64,000 nucleotides of DNA, taken from JAGMXM01 sp964458325. GTDB lineage: Bacteria > Verrucomicrobiota > Verrucomicrobiia > Limisphaerales > UBA1319. This document shows, in pieces, positions 54,261 to 61,717 of the stretch. Position numbers and translations under genes: made by a program. The notes below the pieces were generated by a model. That model was not told the origin of the DNA and made no database searches. It was given only the letters and a program-made list of their open reading frames with translations. The first letter of the stretch is position 1; the number at the start of each line of letters is the position of its first letter. Location: contig CAYWIM010000009.1 in NCBI GenBank assembly GCA_964458325.1, positions 7,507 through 71,506 on the forward strand. Reading direction: 5' to 3'.

Positions 54261-54306
54261 ACCCATCGGCGGCAAATCGAGGATGCCGCCCTCGGTCATC
54301 TCCGGC

Positions 54307-55722
54307 TCAATAATCCCGGAACGGGCCGCGCGGCTCTGAGGCGTCCATCTCGGCGAGCCACTCCGCGTAGCGCGCTTTCAATCGGGTCAGGACCTCCGGC
54401 TTGGTTGCCGAGAGGTCGTTGTTCTCCTCCCGATCGGCAGCGAGGTCGAACAGGCCGGTTGCGCCCCCGGTTGCCACCCATTTCCACGAGCCCATGCGCA
54501 CGGCGAAATCCCCGCGGCGTTTCCAGAACATCTCGGTGCGAGGGGACGGTTTTTCGCCGCGCAAGACCGGCAGCATGTCATGGCCGTCGAGCGTCACGGC
54601 GGCGGGCAGCGGGGCGCCGCTGGCGGCCGCCAGCGTGGGGAAGATCTCCAGCGAGGTGAGAAACTCGCCGGTGACCTTCCCGGGGGGCAGCCTCCCCGGC
54701 CACCGCGCAATGAAAGGCACGCTCAAGCCGCCCTCCCACATCGTGCTCTTTTGGCCGCGCAGCGGTGCGTTCCCCCCGTTGCCGCTGCCGCCATTGTCGC
54801 TCAGGAACATCACCAGCGTGCTGGCCTTCTCGGCGCGCGCGTCGATCTGATCGAGGATCTCCCCGATCGCCGCGTCCATGCAGGTGACCGCGCCGCTGTA
54901 TCGGGCGAGCCTCTCCGCCACACCCCGCTTGCGGTAGGGCGCCACGTATTCCTCCGGCGCCTGGACGCCTGCGCCCTCCATGCGGCCGTCGGCGCGCCGG
55001 CTGCCCGCGAACGACGATGCCCCATGGGGTGCGTTGAAGCACAGATAGAGAAACCATGGCCGGCCCGGCGGCGCCGCACGGATGAAACGCAGCGCCTCGC
55101 GCTTGAACAGGTCGGTCGCGTAAACGCCTTTGTCCGCCTCCGTCCGCGCGTTGCCCGAGAACATCGACGGCACGCCGTAGCGCTCGTGGGTGTAGTAATC
55201 GATGCCGTTGTTGCCATGGCCGTAAAAGAAATCGAAGCCGCGCTGCAGGGGCAGGTAGCGCCTGGCCTGGCCCATGTCCCACTTGCCAACCATGCCCGTG
55301 CGATAGCCGGCGGACTGGAGCAGGTCGCCGAGCGTCCTCTCCTTCGGGTCCAGGCCCAGCGTCATCTCGGGGGAGACGGCGTATTCCTCGGCCGAATAGA
55401 GATGGCCGAAGTTGACCATGTCGTTGCGCACCATGTCATAGAGCCCGTTGCGCTGCGGGTAGCGCCCGGTGAGAATGCTGCCACGCGACGGCGTGCAGGC
55501 CGGCCAGGTCGCGTAAAAATGCGTCGCGCGCACGCCCTCCGCAGCGAGCCGGTCCAGGTTCGGCGTGTCGATGCTCTTGAGCCCCATGCAGCCCAGGTCG
55601 GGCCAACCCTGATCGTCGCTGACGATGAGGAGGATGTTGGGCGGGGAGCTGGTGGCCGTGAGCGCGTGGGCGGGCCAGGCCCAGAGAAGCGCCAGGAGCC
55701 ATCGGGCCTTTGCCCGCGACAT
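54307..55722 (-). CDS. Type I sulfatase, arylsulfatase-like
   Basis: About 471 residues. ATG 55722 begins a typical signal peptide (RWLLALLWAWPAHALTATSS); ATG 55746 eight codons earlier is possible, the longer frame to 55893 is not. Landmarks are NILLIVSDDQGWPDLGCMG, maturation motif CTPSR in WPACTPSRGSILTGRYP, MVGKWDMGQ, PWFLYLCFNAPHG, MFLSDNGGSGNGG and the final LFDLAADREENNDL. This is the classic arylsulfatase A / N-acetylgalactosamine-6-sulfatase-like pattern. It lies about 70 bases downstream of the cyclase gene on the same strand, so it may be the last gene of the GH29-symporter-cyclase-sulfatase run. Confidence 0.9.
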   Translation of the reverse strand: MSRAKARWLLALLWAWPAHALTATSSPPNILLIVSDDQGWPDLGCMGLKSIDTPNLDRLAAEGVRATHFYATWPACTPSRGSILTGRYPQRNGLYDMVRNDMVNFGHLYSAEEYAVSPEMTLGLDPKERTLGDLLQSAGYRTGMVGKWDMGQARRYLPLQRGFDFFYGHGNNGIDYYTHERYGVPSMFSGNARTEADKGVYATDLFKREALRFIRAAPPGRPWFLYLCFNAPHGASSFAGSRRADGRMEGAGVQAPEEYVAPYRKRGVAERLARYSGAVTCMDAAIGEILDQIDARAEKASTLVMFLSDNGGSGNGGNAPLRGQKSTMWEGGLSVPFIARWPGRLPPGKVTGEFLTSLEIFPTLAAASGAPLPAAVTLDGHDMLPVLRGEKPSPRTEMFWKRRGDFAVRMGSWKWVATGGATGLFDLAADREENNDLSATKPEVLTRLKARYAEWLAEMDASEPRGPFRDY

Positions 55723-55795
55723 GAGGATATCAATCAGGTTGCTCATCGTGTGCGCTGTGACTTTACCGGCATCGGCCTTCAGTGGCGACATCACT

Positions 55796-57910
55796 CTATT
55801 TTTCTTTCGCCCGGTAGACGATATCTTCGTCCTGGCTGGGCGGTGCGCGCTGGAATTCCTCGCACCGGCGGGCCATGAATTCAGCCAGCGCATCGTGCGG
55901 ATGCGACTTCAGGATCGCCTGATAGCCCTCGCGCGCGCGGGCGAAATTCCGGGCCTCGAACTCACGAAACGCGGCGATGGTTTGGCCGGCCAGGTCGCGC
56001 TGGCTGGCGCTGGCATCCTCCGCCAGCCCGGCCAGCTCATAGACCAGCACCCCGCGAACTCTGCCCTTGACCACCACCCGGGTGACCGGGCGCGCCAGGA
56101 TGGCGTCTCCGGCGGACTCGCGGGTGCCTTCGCTGATCAAGATGCGCGTGCCGAACGGCTTGTTGAGGCCCTCCATGCGGCTGGCGAGATTCACGGCGTC
56201 GCCGATCAGAGTGTAATTCATCCGTTTCTCGCTGCCGATGTTCCCGACAATCACCTCGCCGGTGTGCAAGCCCACCCGGGTGCGCCACGGGGGTTTGCCG
56301 GCGCTCTGCCACTCTGTTCCCAGCCGGTCCAGCCGCTCCTGCAGATGCCACGCCGCGCGGCACGCATCGGCGGCGTGGCGGGGATTCGAGTGGGGCGCGC
56401 CCCAGAAGGCCATTACCCCGTCGCCGATGTACTTGTCCACCGTGCCGCGGTGCTCATGGATGATGTCGCTGACCAGCAGCAGGTACTCGCCCACCTGCTC
56501 GACCAGCGCCTGGGGAGGCATCGTTTCGGAAAGGGAGGTGAATTCGACGATATCGGAGAAAAAGATGGTGAGCGCCTGCTGCTGGCCGCCCAGGCGCGCC
56601 TCGCATCCGCTGGCGATCAGCTCGTGCACGAGGTCGGCGGGAACATATTTCCGGAACGACCGCAGGCTGGTTTTCATTTCGGCCATCGACCGCTGCAGCT
56701 GGCGCACCTCGCGAATCGAGCTGCGGTTCATGTGGATCGTTTCGAATTGCAGCCGCCCGACCGATTCGGCTTCGCGACACAGCTCCCGCAGCGGACGCGC
56801 CATGCGCCGGGCAAACCACAAGGCCGCCAACACGGCCACGGCCAGGCACACCAGCGAGGCCGCCAGGCTCCACATCACGTTTCGGATGACATCCCCCGTA
56901 ATGGCTTCGCGCGGCACCGTCATGGCGATGATCCATGGCGGCTTTTGCGGGTCGCCCAGCCTGTGGAAGCCGCTCAGATACCATTGGCCATCCACTCGGT
57001 AGCGGCGGCCGTATTCCTCGGGACCCAGATGCGCGCGGTCTTTCGCCAGAGCGGCGATGTAGCTGCGCGCCACTGGATCGGCGATCTCGCTCGCGCTCGA
57101 AACCAGATTGGTCCCCGTTCGGTCGAACAACTGCTCCGGGCGGGGGTGGGCCACAAGCCGGAACTGATCCTCGGATGTCTCCTCGATGATCATGGCGAAC
57201 CCAGGCAGCTCGTCCTCGAGGGACGCCAGGAACGAGCACACCGCCTGCAGTTCAAGATCCGTGTTCACCACGCCCACCAGCTGGCCATTGGCATCATGCC
57301 AGGGAGATGCGTAGGAAACGCCCAGCACCGGCAGCGGATTATCCTCCTGCCAGAACGGATAGGCCTTGGTCCACACGCCCGATCCCCCTTCCCGCGCCAG
57401 CCGGTAAAATGGGCGCTCGCGCGGATCATAACCGTCCCAGGGCCGAGCGCCCTGAAAACGGCGCGCCGCCCCCTGCCACTGCCAGTCGGCCCACTGGAAT
57501 TGCCCCTGCGGATCCGGGCGCAGCTCCCGCACCCAGATGGCGCCGCCCGCCCGCCGCTCGGCCACGATGTACTCGCCGGTCGCCTCAATGGCCATGCCGA
57601 TCGAGGTCAATCCTGTCCGAAGCTCGAGCGATTTGGCCAAGAAGCTCTCGAGCCGCGCCAGGTTATCCGGGGAAAAATCGGCGTCCTGAACCAGCCGGAG
57701 CGTCTGGTGGTTGATGGCGATGGCCGGGTCGGTCAACTGCTGCACGCGCAGCTCGATCCGCCCCAGAGTCTGCTCCACGATCTGGTCCGCCAGCGTCATC
57801 ACGCTGCGCCGGAACAGCTGGGCTTGAACGACGAGCAGCACGCTGACCGTCGCCGTGATGAGGACAACCATCAGCGCGGCCATCAAGTTGCCGAAGCTGC
57901 GGATCTGCAT
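55796..57910 (-). CDS. Membrane adenylate cyclase (class III) with Cache sensor and HAMP
   Basis: 704 residues. First helix (NLMAALMVVLITATVSVLLVVQ), a large extracytoplasmic double-Cache-like sensor (YDPRERPFYRLA, VGVVNTDLELQAVCSFL) of about 310 residues, second helix (SLAASLVCLAVAVLAALWF), HAMP, then a CHD catalytic domain: FFSDIVEFTSLSE and KYIGDGVMAFWG give the two metal Asp residues, and YTLIGDAVNLASRMEG gives the adenine-contacting Asp and the transition-state Asn and Arg. The Lys of DKYIGDG favours ATP over GTP. It lies 117 bases after the symporter gene and before a sulfatase gene on the same strand, suggesting cAMP signalling in response to a periplasmic ligand tied to this glycan locus. 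Confidence 0.9.
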   Translation of the reverse strand: MQIRSFGNLMAALMVVLITATVSVLLVVQAQLFRRSVMTLADQIVEQTLGRIELRVQQLTDPAIAINHQTLRLVQDADFSPDNLARLESFLAKSLELRTGLTSIGMAIEATGEYIVAERRAGGAIWVRELRPDPQGQFQWADWQWQGAARRFQGARPWDGYDPRERPFYRLAREGGSGVWTKAYPFWQEDNPLPVLGVSYASPWHDANGQLVGVVNTDLELQAVCSFLASLEDELPGFAMIIEETSEDQFRLVAHPRPEQLFDRTGTNLVSSASEIADPVARSYIAALAKDRAHLGPEEYGRRYRVDGQWYLSGFHRLGDPQKPPWIIAMTVPREAITGDVIRNVMWSLAASLVCLAVAVLAALWFARRMARPLRELCREAESVGRLQFETIHMNRSSIREVRQLQRSMAEMKTSLRSFRKYVPADLVHELIASGCEARLGGQQQALTIFFSDIVEFTSLSETMPPQALVEQVGEYLLLVSDIIHEHRGTVDKYIGDGVMAFWGAPHSNPRHAADACRAAWHLQERLDRLGTEWQSAGKPPWRTRVGLHTGEVIVGNIGSEKRMNYTLIGDAVNLASRMEGLNKPFGTRILISEGTRESAGDAILARPVTRVVVKGRVRGVLVYELAGLAEDASASQRDLAGQTIAAFREFEARNFARAREGYQAILKSHPHDALAEFMARRCEEFQRAPPSQDEDIVYRAKEK

Positions 57911-58027
57911 GCCCGTGAAAATCAGGAGTGTCGATCGATTCGCGTCCTCATTGTAAAGGGAGATCCGCCTGAATCAACCCATTCGTCCGTGACGCGTTCG
58001 AGGGGAGAGAGGTGCCCCGAGAGGGAT

Positions 58028-59722
58028 TCACCAGAAAATCGCGTAGAGCGCCGCGAACACCGCCAGCACGGCGGCGGCGGCGAGGCGGTAGTTGCCCAGG
58101 CCGCGCCCGCCGGGCTCCCCTCGCAGCGGCTCGCGCCAATCGCTCCAGACCAGCGGCTTGGCCTCATCCTTGAGCGGCTCGGGGAACATCAAGGATGTCG
58201 CAATCATCAGGGCCAAACAGGCGGCCAGCAGCCCGAAGGCGAGCAGCATGAAATCGCCCCGATAGAGGCCGGTCCAATCCGCCACGAACATCCCCGCTCC
58301 CAGCGCCATGCCCGCCATCAGGGTGATGAACGCGGACGGAGCCGAGGCGCGTTTCCAGAAAACGCCCACGAGAAACACGGCGGTGATGGGCGGAGCGACG
58401 TAGGAGATGAGCTTGTTGATGCCCTCGAAGATCGTCGTGTAATGGCCGAATATGGGCGAGGCGACAATGGCCAGGACGGTTCCGATCACCGTGGTCCATT
58501 TGCCGATCGCCACGAGCTGCCGATCGTCAAGGTTGGGCTGGCGGCGTTTGAACAGGTCGTAGGCGACGAGCGTGGCGGTCGAGTTGAGCGCAGCGGAGCA
58601 TGTCTGCATCGCGGCAGCCAGCATGGCGGCGATGACCAGCCCCTTCAGGCCGGCCGGCAATAGGTGCGTGATGAGGAACGTGTAGGTATCCGCGGCCGCA
58701 AGCGGCGCGGCGCCCCCAAACGCATTCTTCTGGACCAGCGCGACACAGATCACGCCGGGCAGCACGAAGAAGAATACCGGCCAGATTTTCAGGAATGCGC
58801 AGAACAGCGGGCCCAGCCGCGCGTGCTTCTCGTTCCTGGCCGCGAGCACGCGCTGGACGATGGTCTGATCGCAGCACCAATACCAGATGCCCAGGACCGG
58901 ATACCCCAGCAGGATGCTATACCATGCCATTCCCGATGGATCGCCCCAGGGGCGCGCCATGCTGAGAAAGTTGCCGGTTCCCCAGGTGACTTGGCTCTCC
59001 GCCACGCCGGCCAGCGGATGCGGATTCGAGGCCAGCGTCCGAGCCAGCTCCGTCCATCCGCCAACCTGCAGATAGCCAACCACGGTGATGACAACAGCTC
59101 CGGCCAGCAGCAGAACCGTCTGCACGCTTTCGGTCCAGACCACCGCGAGCAGCCCCCCCAGCATCGTGTAGACGCCCGTCAGCGCTCCGAGCGCGGCCGT
59201 GAACACCATCAGCGCGTCCATCCCCAGGATCGTGGCGCCAGGCGGCAGGCCCAGGATGCCCCGCAACACCCAGGCCGCCGTGTAGAGCGCCACGCCCATG
59301 TGAATCACGATCGCCGAAAATAACGACACCACCGAGAGCACGTCGCGACACCGCCGGTTGAAGCGCCGCTCGAGAAAATCCGGCAGAGTGGCCACCTTCG
59401 ACCTCAGATACAGCGGCGCGAAGAACAGCGACAGCAAGACCAGTGTGAACCCCGCCATCCATTCGAAGTTCCCGAAAACCAGGCCGAATTTGTAGGCCGT
59501 TTCCGCCAGGCTGACGAGGTGGACCGTCGAGATGTTGGCGGCGAACATGGCCAGGCCGATGACCGGCCACGCCAGGGTGTTGCCAGCCAGGAAATAGCGC
59601 CCTCCCTCGCCGCCGCGCTCCCCCGTGCGGCGCAGGAAACCCGCCGCCACGCCCAGTCCCATCACCGCGGCCAGATACAGCGCGATGATGGTCCAGTCCA
59701 GTCCGCCAACCGGGGCATCCAT
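58028..59722 (-). CDS. Sodium/solute symporter (SSS family), probable sugar uptake
   Basis: 564 residues with about 14 membrane helices. Family marks are FLAGNTLAWPVIGLAMFAAN, ETAYKFGLVFGNFEW, the long GGLLAVVWTESVQTVLLLAG, WYWCCDQTIVQRVLAARNE and SAALNSTATLVAYDLFKR. The last two are hallmark SGLT-like sites; the ALNST segment includes Na-site residues. The ATG is one base after the GH29 fucosidase stop, so both are surely one operon. This makes L-fucose or another sugar released by the fucosidase the best guess for the cargo, though the binding residues do not settle it. Confidence 0.9.
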   Translation of the reverse strand: MDAPVGGLDWTIIALYLAAVMGLGVAAGFLRRTGERGGEGGRYFLAGNTLAWPVIGLAMFAANISTVHLVSLAETAYKFGLVFGNFEWMAGFTLVLLSLFFAPLYLRSKVATLPDFLERRFNRRCRDVLSVVSLFSAIVIHMGVALYTAAWVLRGILGLPPGATILGMDALMVFTAALGALTGVYTMLGGLLAVVWTESVQTVLLLAGAVVITVVGYLQVGGWTELARTLASNPHPLAGVAESQVTWGTGNFLSMARPWGDPSGMAWYSILLGYPVLGIWYWCCDQTIVQRVLAARNEKHARLGPLFCAFLKIWPVFFFVLPGVICVALVQKNAFGGAAPLAAADTYTFLITHLLPAGLKGLVIAAMLAAAMQTCSAALNSTATLVAYDLFKRRQPNLDDRQLVAIGKWTTVIGTVLAIVASPIFGHYTTIFEGINKLISYVAPPITAVFLVGVFWKRASAPSAFITLMAGMALGAGMFVADWTGLYRGDFMLLAFGLLAACLALMIATSLMFPEPLKDEAKPLVWSDWREPLRGEPGGRGLGNYRLAAAAVLAVFAALYAIFW

Positions 59723-59723
59723 G

Positions 59724-61076
59724 CTATTTCTCGAGCACCTTGATGTTCGACGCCGCTGTCAGCCCCATCGCGGGAATATCCATGGCCGAGCCGTCCAGAT
59801 CGAGCCGCACGATCGTGTCGATCGGATCCAGCGCGGCCGGTTCGAGCGCCAGCAGGAGTCTGTCGCCCTGCTGGCTGCACTGCACCGCGCCTCCTCCAAG
59901 CAGCGAGGCCGCCTTCACCCGGCGCGCCAGAGCCGGCAGCTCGATCCGGCCGCCTGGGGCTTCGAGAACATGGAGATAGACGGTGGCGCCCTTGCGGGTG
60001 CTGGCCATGGCTTTTGCCGGCTTCCATGGGCCGCCGCGTGTCCCGTAGACGCTCTCGCCGTTCTTCGCCAGCCACGCGCCCATCTCCTCGAGGCGATCGA
60101 CCTGGCGAGGCTCGATTCGGCCGTCGGGCATCGGACCGACATTGAACAGCAGGTTGCCGTCGCCGCCCGCACAGAGCACGAGCGTCCGGATGCACTCCTG
60201 GAGCGATTTCATCTCGTCGTTGGGCTTCCACGCCCACTGGCGGCAGATGGTGATGCAGGATTCCCACGGGCGCTCGTCCTGGTACTTGCCGACGCGCTGC
60301 TCGGGCGTGTCATGATCCGCGGGCAGGCCGGTGCGGTTGTTGATGATGATCTTCGGCTGGAGCCCGCGGATGATCCCGACCAGGCCCTCGCCGTCGTAGT
60401 CCTTTGCTGTCTTGCCTAACCCGTCGAACCAGAAGATGTCCAGCCGGCCGTAGTTGGAGCAGAGCTCGGCGACCTGCTGCTTCAGATAGGCCAGGTATCG
60501 GCCATGGCGGTCGGGCGTGAACGCGTCCGGGTGATGCCAGTCGGGCTGGGAGTAGTAGAGACCGAATCGCAGCCCGGCCTGGTGGCAGGCATCGGCGAGC
60601 TCCCGGACCACATCGCGGCGGAAAGGGCTGAGCGGGCTGGTGATCTTGTAGTCGCTAGCCTTCGTGTCGAACATGCTGAACCCGTCGTGATGGCGGCTGG
60701 TGAACACGAGGTATCTCATGCCGGCCGCCTGCGCGAGGGCAACCCACTCTCGAGCGTTGAAGTTTGTCGGATTGAATTCTTTGAACAGGTTGTCGTAGAT
60801 CTCGGCCGGCACCAGGCTCCCTTTCGAGCCGTAGCCGCGCCGGTCGCCGCCGCGCGCCCAGCCGATCTCCTGGCCTGTGAGCGATACGGGGCCCCAGTGG
60901 ATAAACATTCCAAAGCGCGCCTCGCGCCACCATTCGATACGGCCGGCTTGGTTCATGGCATCGCCGGAATTCTCCGGCTGCGGCCCGGCGGCGCACCCGG
61001 CCACGCATCCGAGCAGGATCAGGATCGCGCGGATCCATGCCGATGGCGATGCGAGGATGGCTGGATTCGAGAGCAT
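59724..61076 (-). CDS. GH29 alpha-L-fucosidase, lipoprotein-type leader
   Basis: 450 residues. ATG 61076 begins a leader ending ILLGCVAGCAAG, which looks like a lipobox, so the enzyme may be anchored to a membrane. The (beta/alpha)8 part has WWREARFGMFIHWGPVS, FTSRHHDGFSMFDTKAS, the nucleophile Asp in LDIFWFDGLG and GNLLFNVGPMPDG. A short C-terminal beta domain follows. GH29 enzymes hydrolyse alpha-L-fucosides with retention; the acid/base residue varies and cannot be placed from this alone. It is the first gene of a run with a symporter, a cyclase and perhaps a sulfatase. The frame upstream to 61217 is not leader-like. Confidence 0.92.
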   Translation of the reverse strand: MLSNPAILASPSAWIRAILILLGCVAGCAAGPQPENSGDAMNQAGRIEWWREARFGMFIHWGPVSLTGQEIGWARGGDRRGYGSKGSLVPAEIYDNLFKEFNPTNFNAREWVALAQAAGMRYLVFTSRHHDGFSMFDTKASDYKITSPLSPFRRDVVRELADACHQAGLRFGLYYSQPDWHHPDAFTPDRHGRYLAYLKQQVAELCSNYGRLDIFWFDGLGKTAKDYDGEGLVGIIRGLQPKIIINNRTGLPADHDTPEQRVGKYQDERPWESCITICRQWAWKPNDEMKSLQECIRTLVLCAGGDGNLLFNVGPMPDGRIEPRQVDRLEEMGAWLAKNGESVYGTRGGPWKPAKAMASTRKGATVYLHVLEAPGGRIELPALARRVKAASLLGGGAVQCSQQGDRLLLALEPAALDPIDTIVRLDLDGSAMDIPAMGLTAASNIKVLEK

Positions 61077-61267
61077 GCACGAATCGTGGCACAGGGATGG
61101 TTTCTTGTCGAGGATACTCTCGGGTTTCGGCGCGAGGATCGATCGCCTGATTTTGCCTAGATAGCGCCGAATCCGGATCCGCCTCGAGCATGTCTGGGCG
61201 TCAGGCTGTGGCAACACCAGCTATTGTTGTCTTGACTCATGGCCCCTTTTACTTCTCAGTTACTATT

Positions 61268-61624
61268 ATGAATGTAACGGATCTGTCTGCGGCGCAGTTG
61301 CGGCGCGCTGCGATCATCAAAGAGCAACTCGAGAAGCTGCAAAAGGAACTGGCTGGCATTCTGGGAACGTCCGCCGAACCCGCAGCGGCTGCCGCAGCCC
61401 CTCGAAAGAAACGGAAGATGAGCGCCAAGGCACGCGCGGCAATCAGCCGTGGCGCCAAGGCGCGCTGGGCCAAAATCAAAGGCGATGACCAGCCTGCCGT
61501 GGAACCGAAGAAGAAGAAGAAGTTCACGATGAGCGAGGAAGCCAAAGCGGCGATCAGCAGAGCCGCAAAGGCGCGTTGGGCAAAGAAGAGGGCCGCCAAC
61601 AAAAAGTTGGCGATTCCATTCTGA
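61268..61624 (+). CDS. Small basic protein with two NUMOD3-like Ala/Lys repeats
   Basis: 118 residues. ATG 61268. An N-terminal helix or coiled coil (LRRAAIIKEQLEKLQKELAGIL) is followed by an Ala-rich hinge, a basic repeat KMSAKARAAISRGAKARWAKIKG, a spacer, and a second KFTMSEEAKAAISRAAKARWAKKR (both given here as families of the pattern MS-x2-A+AAISR-AKARWAK). This pattern is the NUMOD3-type DNA-binding motif found next to homing endonucleases and in small chromatin-like proteins of Verrucomicrobiota and Planctomycetota. It is probably a nucleoid-associated or DNA-binding protein. It is divergent from the GH29 gene and converges on the GH42-like gene. Confidence 0.7.
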   Translation: MNVTDLSAAQLRRAAIIKEQLEKLQKELAGILGTSAEPAAAAAAPRKKRKMSAKARAAISRGAKARWAKIKGDDQPAVEPKKKKKFTMSEEAKAAISRAAKARWAKKRAANKKLAIPF

Positions 61625-61717
61625 TAGTGCCGATCGAGCGGTTTCCTCGGACAGCGCCGGCTGGATTCATTCCGCGGCCAGGGTTGATAGCGCAGCCCCC
61701 AGGAAGGGCAGACGAAC

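Noticed and set aside
55625..58663. 1012-codon plus-strand open frame opposite the cyclase and symporter genes
   Set aside because: The minus strand carries unmistakable cyclase and symporter motifs, while this frame is His/Gln/Arg-rich noise.
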